Positions 9,302 through 20,162 of a stretch of DNA of 33,791 nt are shown here, in pieces (the stretch's first letter is position 1; each line of letters begins with the position of its first letter). Where the stretch lies: NCBI RefSeq assembly GCF_000090795.2, contig NW_003546272.1, positions 55,309 through 89,099 on the forward strand, read 5' to 3'. A program made the translations under genes and the position numbers. The DNA comes from Amphimedon queenslandica (lineage: Eukaryota > Porifera > Demospongiae > Haplosclerida > Niphatidae). The notes beneath the pieces were generated by a model. That model searched no databases and was not told where the DNA came from. It saw only the letters and a list, made by a program, of their open reading frames with translations.

Positions 9302-9335
9302 TTATGAACTAGGGATACTCCCCGGCCCCTGTAAA

Positions 9336-12021
9336 ATGGCTGCTACCAGTGATGAACGAGGGGAGAATGCTTTTCTTCCGTCTACTAAGGAGCTAGAAGT
9401 ATTGAGAAGAAATGTCAGCAAACTCCAAAGAGCAATTAGTGATCACAGAATCTTGTCGATGGATCTTTATTCAGCTGAACTGATATCTTATGCAACTCTT
9501 CAAAAAGTGAATGTTCCTAATACTACACCTGATACACAAAGCTACGAGATTATAAATAGCTTACTTCAAGTAGTAACCATTACTCCTAGCAGTTTTCACA
9601 AGCTCCTCAATATACTAGAAATGCACCCAGGACTACTACTGACTCCTGTTGTCAAAGAAATGAAAAAAGACTGTGGTATTGTCGTTGGTATGTAGTCCAT
9701 ATATATAGATAATTAAAATTAAATTGATATTATTATTAGAATCTTGTGAATCTGAATGCTCATCACCTGTAAAGCAAACAGAAATCAGTGATGACCAGCG
9801 AAAAGGTAAATAGACAATCTGTAAGCAAAACTTTTCATAAAGAAATTATTTAGAGATAGTCATTCCTGATGGTCGAAGCATACAAAAAGACTATGATCAA
9901 ATGCTTGGGAAGTTAGCTGGATTAGTGCTTCGTTTTCAGACAGTAGTTAAAAAGGAAAATGTCAACATTGAAGATCTGAAGCAATATGTCATCTTACGTT
10001 ATCCTGATGAACAGTATAGAGATGAACTAGGGGAAGTGAGAGATATTAATACAGTGTTTGCTGTAGTTCGTAGGAGATTCTGCTCTCTTTTCAATTATGA
10101 AATCCTAAGAGAAATTGCTGATAATTTTAAGCTTGCTAATGGATTTAAAGTAATACAAGAATATGAAGCAGAGGAAGAGAATTATCGTAAATTGTTGAGT
10201 AGCTCTGCACTTGCCAGTGAGCTGCAGAGAGAAAATGAATTGCTTCATCAAAATTTATCTCGTACTAAGAGAATCATTCTTAAGCTACAAAGATGGTTAC
10301 ATCCACCAGCACCGACAGTTGATGAGTTTCGTGAAATTATTAAAAATGTTTTTGCTCACCTTGAAGATTTGCTTCATGTTCTTCATGTTGAGGCTGGTTC
10401 AATCATAATTACAATGATTGCTCCTGAACGAGTGACAGGAACACTAATAGCTCTGGCAAAAAGGAAAATAGCATATCTTAAGGATATTGGAGTGACTTGG
10501 CTAACAATTGGAGACACTTTAATAATCAGTGACATTGAAGACACAGAAGAGGTATGGAACATTTATTATTATTTTAATAAATATTATAATTAGTTATCAC
10601 ATGATGTTATGGAACAAGACATTGAAGACAAGCCCTCTTCCTCAAATCCTAATATAGTAATTAAAATATGAATGATATTACTATCACTTTATATTGCATT
10701 ATAACAGGAGGAAAATAGTTCAGACAATGTTGATCAACTGCCAAGTAAGTATGTATAGTCTACACATATTAAATGACTATAGACTATAAAATTAATGTAC
10801 AGGTTCACCAATTGGAGCAGTTACTGGTACTGTTTTTCAGTTAAGTCATCTATCAGAACAAGCTGGAGCAGATGATGCAGGAGATGATACTGATCAAGGA
10901 ATGGGAACTGATTCAGCTACTCCAATTGTTGACAAAACATGGCGTCATTATCCTATCACACCAAGAGAAGTAATGATTATTGGATCCTTTGGTGATCATA
11001 ATAATTGGCTGGAACAACAGTTAGTGAATATAAACTATTATAAAGTTGTTTATAATTATCAACAGACACATTATATCACCAAAAATACTTACAACAGAGT
11101 TATCAGATGAATGGAGGAAAGAAGAGATTGAGAAGATTGCAGGCTTGTATAGCAGAAATCCTGACAGTCTTCCTATTAAATCAATTCATTATGATTTACC
11201 AGGAAAAGAGCGTACTAAAGAATATTACATGAAAACAATAAAACAACTTTTCATTAACTATAAACAGCCAGGGGGTAAGTAGTAGTGGGAAACTTCATTA
11301 TACTTTATTTGTTATAATAGCTATTCTCTATTATACTGGTCATGGAGAGAAGGACACTGGTAACTGGTGCTTTAAAGATGGAGTAATCTCATTCAATGAT
11401 ATCTTTGAATTATATGTGAATCATTTTAAAGGGAAACCATTAACAATAGTGTCAGATTGCAGTTATTCTGGTAACTGGATCAATGAATGTGGTAAGAGGT
11501 TAGATGAGCTGAATGTTCTATCGTGTGGACACCACACAAGAGAGCAAGGGCTATTGTTTAAGATATATGCATCTTGTCGACCTAATCAAGAAGCTACTGC
11601 ATTGTGTTATATTAATGAAGCTGTTGAGTATAGTGAAGCAGATGTAGATGTGATATTGTGGATTAATAAAACACTAACATCAGGACAGAAGACAATGAGT
11701 ATTGACTTTAGAACCATTCATTGTGGTAAACCAGCTAATGAACCCTGTGAAGCTGATACTGACTGTACTTGGAATGACTACCTTAGTAACAAGTATCATC
11801 TCATTTATCTTGTTCGTGGTAAAGAAAAAGGATATGCAGCCTGGCATTATGTGTTAGTTGATGAAGAGAAACTTGTTGACTTTAAAACTCAAGTAGCTAC
11901 TAAAAGCATTGAGCTTTCCAAATATGGTAAAATATTAGAGTCAGGATTTGGTAAAGATCCTCCTAAAGGCATTGATCGAAAGCTGGAGCTTCGATTTGGT
12001 AAATTACTGGAGCCACTTTAG
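9336..12021 (+). CDS. CARD-like / TRADD-N-like / caspase-like protein, copy 3
   Basis: Eight exons: 9336-9687, 9740-9805, 9854-10551, 10594-10656, 10708-10744, 10803-11019, 11066-11274, 11321-12021, giving 780 residues in consistent phase. Architecture is as in copies 1 and 2. The His box is YTGHG (H555) and the second box D-C594-S595-Y-S-G. Unlike the others, the acidic-linker exon is split by a 51-bp intron (10657-10707). Read without splicing it hits a TGA within eight codons, so it must be removed for the protein to be made. The exon-5 linker has diverged (FQLSHLSEQAGAD). The C-terminal exon is the most diverged of the three. The gene ends 419 bp before the PLCG start. Confidence 0.82.
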
Positions 12022-12440
12022 ATTACAGTAACATGCGTACTAACTTGTACAATATCTGCTAACAATTATTATTATTATTATAAGAATTATACATCATGTA
12101 GTGTTTTTTAACTTTTTTAGCTGTAACATGACTTTTTATATGAGTGTACTAATTTGATCACAATGAGTGTGTGTCATCGTACTGTACGATCTATGCTTTG
12201 TAGCATGAGACCACATCAGACCAGCAGCAATTGACATGCTTTTAGATTTTTGAAGAGAATTTTATTTTTTACTTGCTCAAAAAATAGCACGTGTAAGGGA
12301 AGTGGGCATGGCCAGCAATAGCTAATGATCCGGAGAGAAGAGAGACCTACTCACTCTCTTTACTCAGTTACTCTCCTTCATTCACTGCCATCTCTGTAAG
12401 ACGTGGTAGCCTAAAGAGTGTCTGGTGAGACAGAGCCACC
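12022..12440. other. intergenic region: copy 3 3' UTR and PLCG promoter
   Basis: No gene is seen. Close copies of this sequence lie after copies 1 and 2. It should contain the 3' end of copy 3 and the promoter/5' UTR of PLCG. CACGTG occurs near 12289-12294 (AGCACGTGTAAG), and a TTTTTATATGAG stretch lies near 12132. Neither is proven functional. Confidence 0.4.
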
Positions 12441-13824
12441 ATGGACCCTAAGATCCAACGCATACAAGACATCATGAAAGCCCTAGAGGCTGGGACGGTA
12501 ATGTTTAAGTTCAGACGCAAGAGGCCGCCAGAGAAGAGAATATTCACACTCAAACTGGCCACATTTGAGATACAGCAGACACCCTTTCCTTCTCGTGGTC
12601 GTGCCATAGCTGAAGAAACAGGTAGAGACCAATACTCAAGTATATGTAGTTACACATGTTCAAATGTAATAGATACACATATCATACTTGTTCATTGCTT
12701 GTAATTTACATATGACTCTTAGATGTACATTAAGCATAAGACTTTTTGCTGAGAGCTATTATCTTTTAAATTTTATTTATTTTTACAATAAATGACTCGT
12801 GTATTTAATATAATAAATAACGTGACCCCACCTAAGTTGTGTGTACATGTTCTCTTGTTCATTCATTCTCATGTTTTGCCCCGTTATACTAACTGCTGTT
12901 TGTTTCTCTCTCCTTATTTGTGACTGCCTTCCATTTTAACACCACTTTACTTTTTAGCACCTGCATGTATTTTATAATACAGCTAGAGAGAACATATACA
13001 GACATTCTCCTTATTCTATATGTTATTTCATTGTATCTCTTCTCTTCTCTCTAGTTGATGTACGTGAGATCAGGGAGGTTAGGGAGAGTATAGAGTCACT
13101 GGATTATAGGAGGGCCCAGGATGATCTTAAGGTTGTTGATGCTCAATGCTGCTTTGTCATATTCTATGGATCAGAGTTTCGTCTAAAGACACTCAGTGTA
13201 GCTGGTATGAACAAACACTCACTTATCTTTATATTTTAGACTCATGTCTTTGATATTATTTTTCTGAGAATTAACTTACATGATTTATCTAGTTTTTCTA
13301 TCTCCTCTTTCTTCCTATCTTTAATCTCTTAGCAATGTGTAGGGAGGAAAGGGACGCATGGTTAGACGGTCTGAGGCACATTATGAATCCTAACAACTTT
13401 CAATCACCACTCCTCACTATGAGGTATGGAGGGGAGAGAGAGGGAGAGGAGGGAAAGAGAGAGAGAGGGGGGGGAAGAGAGAGATAAGAAAAGAATGTAT
13501 GCACATCATAAAGAGATAGAGTGTGTACATGTCTGTGTATTTGAGATGTGACTTGTGATTTGTTCATGTTATTGTTTATTGTTATTTATTGTGTACCATA
13601 CAGTATACTATACTGATGCTCATGCCTATACTTTATACAGCTCACTGTATTGATTGTATTGTATTTGTTTATGCTATGATATTCAACAATGTTTGCTCAT
13701 TTTTCCTTCTCTTTGGAATATCATTCAAGATGGCTCAAGAAGAAGTTCTTTTTACTGGACAGAGGAAATTCTGTGTAAGTCATACTAATCATATATTGAG
13801 AGAGAGAGACAGAGAGAGAGGAGG

Positions 13825-13857
<33 letters not shown>

Positions 13858-15408
13858 GGGAGGTAGATTGAAAGAGAGAGGGAAGGTGTTGTGTATGTCA
13901 ATTATAATTGTGGTATGGTACACTGTATTTGGAATGAGAAAATAGAATAATAAATGACAAATGGGTGACATTCAAGTTCTACTAAAACACTCAGTAAAAG
14001 AAATATCATTATTATATATTATATAATAGTAAAATTAAAAGTATGCATGTAAAAATGGAATGGGTTTATTATTATGACATATTTTCTAACACATAATTTA
14101 TACACTGCAGTTTTTAGACATGTCTACAAATGTCTGCTATCAAAACACTGATAAACACACCCACTACCAAAGCCAGCAGTGCATTGCAGCTGCAATGAAA
14201 GAAATGCTATCAAATATGACTTGATATCCATTTGTTTTGTTTATGTTTATTCTGTTGCTGACTATTTGGGGGGAATTCTTAAGAGCTGCCTTTAATCATA
14301 ATTTCTCGTTTAAGGTTAACATGGGTCCATCCCTTTGCTGACATATTACTGCCAAATAAAGCTTGCCAAAATATCCTTCTAAATATGGCGTTAGCTATGA
14401 ATCAGTGTTTATAGTAATAAAGATGATTAGCTTCCTTGCATGTTTGTGATGTATAATGTATGTGTGTGTGTTTTTGTGTATCATTTATTAATTAGTGATC
14501 TTGGTAAAGATTTATCTGTTTAATATTTTGTCTCTCTCTCTTTCTCTTTACTCTCCCCCCTCTCTCTCTCTCAGTATTGGAGCTGTAGAGTTAAAGAAGT
14601 TCTTTCAGCAAGTCAGCCATCGTGGTAATATGCACAAAATTCGTCAAATAATGCAGGTACCCCTCCCCCTAGACTTTGCCTTAAATTGAAATCTTATCCC
14701 CCTCCTAGGAACACGACTCCAACCAGTCGGGGGTCTTGGCATGGGACGATTTTGTTCGTATGTACCAGACCCTTATTTATGACGACCAGATAGGGAAGCA
14801 CTTTCACAACTATTGCGCTGACAAGACAAACTTCACCTTCAGAGAGCTCCTCGCTTTCTTCAAGGACGAGCAGAAAGACCCCAGAGCTTCTGATCCAACT
14901 TATGTGTCTAATTTTGTTTGGGACTTTGCCACTTCGCCTGGTCGGGACCCCAGACAACCCTCACTGACCCTCCATGAGGTACATGTACATGTACACACAA
15001 TAATACATGTAAAATTATACCAATACAAGTGCTTGTGTTTCTATTGTATTTTAATTGTTAATTTTCTCTCTTTCTTTGTAGTTTGTAAATTTCCTGTTTT
15101 CCAAGAGGAACTCGATATTCAACGAAGAGCATGCCACAGTTTATCAGGACATGGACCGTCCCATTAACCACTACTGGATAGCATCATCACACAACACGTG
15201 AGCTCCTCACAATATAGTAACACACAGCATAGACTCACTGGGATTATGTACTGTTGATTTAATTAAAATGGGTGTGATTAAGTGGGCGTGGTTTTAAGTT
15301 ATCTTAATTTGTAGGTATTTGACTGGTAATCAGTATTCCAGTGAATCATCAGTTGAAGCTTATGTCAGAGCTCTGAGACAAGGCTGCCGCTGCATTGAGT
15401 GTAAGAGA

Positions 15409-15453
<45 letters not shown>

Positions 15454-18400
15454 AGGAAGGGAGAGAATAGGAAGGGATAAACTTGTTTTGAAAAGGAAAG
15501 AGAAAGAGAGAGTTAGTTGAGTGTGTCTACGTGTCTATAGGAATAATGTGACGAGTGAAAGTAAAACAAGAAAGATAACTTTAAAACTTACCCTCTGTCT
15601 CTCTCTCATACACAACCTTACTCTCCCTTCCCTCCCCCTCTTTCCTTATGTAGTGGACTGCTGGGATGGTCCTGATAATTCTCCAATCATATTCCACGGG
15701 AAGACTCTCACGTCAAAGATAAAGTTCACTGATGTTGTTCAGGCGATCAAAGAGCATGCGTTTGAGACCTCAGAGTACCCAGTGATACTCTCTATAGAGC
15801 AGCACTGTGACGTGTCACAGCAGAGGTTTCAAGCAAACTACTTTAAACAAGTATTTGGAGGTGAACTGAAGTTAAATAGTTTTTTATAATACACTTACAT
15901 GTATAGTCATTAATGAATACTGTGTGTACATGTACATGTATACATGTATGTATGTAATTAATTTGAACTTTAAACCTTTATTAATGTATTTATTTGTTTA
16001 TTGTTTATAGATATGTTGCTGGTTGCTCCTGTCAGTGGCACTGCTAATAATACATTACCATCACCTAATCAACTTAAGAGAAAAATAATTGTCAAAGTAA
16101 GACACAGCTGCTACATGACGTGTATATTATAAAAACTAAATCAAATGCAATCGCTTAATTAATTGTCTTGTACAAGCTACAAATCATTGTGTCCATACAT
16201 GCAGTTTTACTCTCAGTATACTGTGTATGCCATGTATGGTGTATGGTGTATAGTCTTGAATTGTGTTGTGGTCCTTTTGATCCCTGGCCTGAATGGATAG
16301 CCTTTCACTAGTGATTGTGGTTTATTGAGTTTAAACAAACAACATTAGTCTTCATTCAATATTAGCTAGTATACTAGCTGCTACATGTATATAAGCTTTT
16401 GAATATATGTGTAGTACTAGTTATAGCAATTAAGCTGTTATTGTTTTTAAGCAGATTAGCAGAATTTTGTCACTAAATGTGTTTAGTGTAAAGATATTCA
16501 CACCTTTTATACATTGCCTATATTACATAGTGATATTTTACATTGTGTTTGGTGTTTTTTTTGTAGCATAAGAAGTTACAGACTGATGACGATGTTTCTG
16601 CATCAGTGACTACAGCTAAAGCAGACCCAGGTAGGTATTTTTTTATTGTAATTTACTGTATATAAATGTACGTGTAATAATTTTTTGTGGGTGTATTTTC
16701 TCTCGATCTGCAACACTTTTCCACTTTGGAAAACTTTTTGCTTTTTATGTGAAGGCCAGAAATTATAGAAAGTTTTTAATCAAAATTGGATTTTAAAAGT
16801 CTCTAATTTACTATAGTACTGTGTCTAAAGTTGTTCCGAAATCAGGTAAAAAGTTCCTGTACTATAGTACACTGTCTCAGGCCAAATTTTGTCAAAAATG
16901 AAAAGCAGAGAATTCTGCATTTTTATAATTTTTCCTAATACATATACATGTTTTTATGTTGTGTAGAAAGTTTGGGCTATTTCTGATCAAATTTGAATTT
17001 TTTACGGATTTTTAAAGATGCTCCAAAATCGGGTAAAAGTCTCTGTACTATAGTACACGGTCTCAGACCAAATTTTGTGAAAATTGAAAAAGTGAAATTT
17101 CTCCATTTTTATAAATTTTTCTAATGCATATACATGTACTTATGCTTCATATAAAGTTTGAGCTGGTTCTGATCAAAATTGGATTTTTTACGAATTTTTA
17201 AAGATGCTTTGAACTAAAATGTTCAATCAGGATCTGTTATCCTTATGCTATATGTGCATGTAGGAATTTTGAGTCAATTCTGATTAATATTTTAGTTATG
17301 ATTAATTGTATTTATCTTGACCTCTTTAGCTGATAATGACAGGGTTTCTGATGATCTTAGCTTTGCTTTGAGGACAGGCTTACTTTATATGCAAGATCCC
17401 ATCAATAAAGTATAGTACTAATTTTATAAAAATCATCAACAAAATATTAGTTTAATTGAGATGGGCATTCAAATATTTTTTTTTTGTATTTTTATTTATA
17501 GAAATGGTCTCCTCATTTCTTTGTCCTCACTCAAGATAAGCTCTCCTTCACTGAACAGGAAGAGAAAGAGGAGGAGGATCCTGAACAAGTTGAAGAGCAC
17601 GAAGTAATTATAACCTAATTTAAGAATATCATTTATAAAACATACGTCCTCCTATTCCATGCATCTACAAATGTATACCTCTTTGTTTTCTTTTCTTAAA
17701 TTTTTCTTTCTCTTTCTTATTGTGCAGTTATTGCCTACAGAAATGCACCTCAAACAACCGTAAGTTATACATGTACATGTACATGTACATTTACAATGCA
17801 TGTACATGTACAGTGTACATGTATGTTTTTTGCTATACATGATTACTCTATTATATCTTCATGTACATGCTAGGGCTGTGAGGTATTAAATATAATGATA
17901 CCTCGGTACGGTATTGACAAAATATCCCGGTATTACTAAATATAGTAATGTATTTAAAAATACTAAAATAATTAATTAATAATTAATAAATTTTTTACTT
18001 CGAATGCTGGCAAGTATGGCACTGTGTCTGGCTCAAAATGGTGTCATAATTCTGCCACTCCTACTGAACACTTTCACATTGTCAAAAACCTTGCCTAGTT
18101 GCCTTATGTATCTTTTCATGTATTTTTATGTGTATTTGGCACTACGAAAGTACTGTAAAAGTACGGTATTGACGGTATAATGGTATTAGTAGTTGATACT
18201 ATATTAAAAACCTTTGAAACTTAAATATATACCTTCTATATCTAAAAGTAATACCTCGGTATATAGAAATATAGGTATACCTCACAGCCCTAGTACATGC
18301 ACATGTAAAATGTATTATATGTAGCTAAAAGTCCTTTCTTTCCATTAGTTGGTTTCATGGAAAGCTCACAAGAGGCAGAGATGATGCCGAGGCCTTGCTT

Positions 18401-20131
18401 ATTGATTATAAAGATGTTCAAGGAGCTTTCCTTGTTAGAGAAAGTGCAACATTTGCCGGTGACTACTCGCTATCATTCACGTGAGTTACAGCATCGTACA
18501 CATGCATACATGTACATGTACATCTACAACATAGATGTACATGTACATGTACATTTACATGTATACAGTTAGGTACCTGTAATACATGTATATATTATTT
18601 TAATTTTCTCTAATTTCTTTTCTTCCAGTCGTGATCATAAGTATAATCATGTGAGAATACACACTAAGTCTGAGGGAGGGAAGACTAAGTACTATCTCAT
18701 TGACCACATGCTCTTTGACTCAATATTTGAATTGGTGGAGCATTATCGACAGTTCCCATTAAGGAGCCCTCAATTTGAGCAAATACTCAGCACCACTGTA
18801 CCAAGGAAGGTAATTTACTAATAATACCCTAATAATATCCCAAAAATATCCTAATAATATTCTCCTTTAGGATACTCACGAGAGGCAGCCTTGGTTCAAT
18901 AAGAACGTGTCCAGTAAAGAGGCTGAGGATATGCTCAAAAGAGTGAGAATGGACGGAGCTTTCCTCGTCCGTCCCTCTGGTCATGGACACGACGGAGCCA
19001 GGGATGATCCTCATGGGAGAAAGACATGGGCCATCAGCTTCAGGTAAGAGAAAGAGCAAAGGAATAGATGATATGAACTTTAATTTATACTTATCATATT
19101 CTTTCTCCTCTCTCTCTCCTTCAGAGCTGATAAGAAGATTCGTCACTGCAGGTTCAGTGAGGAAGGTGGTCAGTTCACGATTGGGTCTGCCACTTTTGAC
19201 AGCATGACTGAACTCATCTGCTACTATGAGCAGAACCCACTGTACCGTCGCATGAAGCTCAAGTATGCCATCAATGAGGACATTCTCAGACAAATAGGAC
19301 AGGTAACTACATTATACATGTACATGTACCTCTTATAGTTTTTCTTCAACTTTTAATTTCTTTCCTGTATTTAATTTTTTATGCTTGTTTCTTTCTCCTC
19401 TCTTCCTCTCCCTTAGGATCCTGACAATTCTCCATATCATTCGATATACTTCACATTCAACGAAGAGCAATCAAAAACGATATCAGTCCGTGCCATATTT
19501 GACTACAATGCCATGATGGGAGATGAGCTCTCTTTCTGTCGCGGTGCCATCATCACTAACGTTGAGAAGCTGGAGGGAGGCTGGTGGTGTGGGGATTACG
19601 GTAAGTCCACTCGCGGCTGGTTCCCTGCTAACCACGTTGAGGAGATAAAGGCAGAGGAGGCAGAGGAGCTGGATGAGAAGCAGCTGGGTAACCTACAGCA
19701 AGGAGCCATTAATATTGTTGGATGCAAAACCGAAATGAGGTAAATAATTCTAGCCATTATTATTAATTTTATTATAACATGTAATGTGTTCTCTTATTCA
19801 TTGTCACTGTATAGTGATGGCTTGTGTTATTATTTTATGTGGAATAGAGCAGCTTATTGTGTGTGTGTGTGTGTGTGTATATGTACATGTACATGTATAT
19901 TTATGTACATGTACATGTATATTTACTCTTAATAATTGATTGTGTACTTTTATGTACTCATGCAATAATCTAAGCAATTCCAAACTTGAATTGTCTTGTT
20001 TTTAAAATTCTTTTAGTGAAAAATAAACTGAGAACTACAAAAAACTTGTGTATTAATTGTTACAAATAGAAAAGGTTATAAAAATGACTATGCTCCTTGA
20101 CCTCTAGTAGACAGAAACAAAACTAATGCTA

Positions 20132-20162
<31 letters not shown>

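Noticed and set aside
13589..13971. Open frames on both strands through the GA tract
   Set aside because: They run through a purine microsatellite (Arg/Glu/Gly and Ser/Leu repeats) and overlap PLCG exon 4 out of frame, so they are low-complexity shadows.
14694..14957. Minus-strand open frame of 87 codons
   Set aside because: It lies opposite PLCG exon 6, whose plus-strand translation is clearly EF-hand region.
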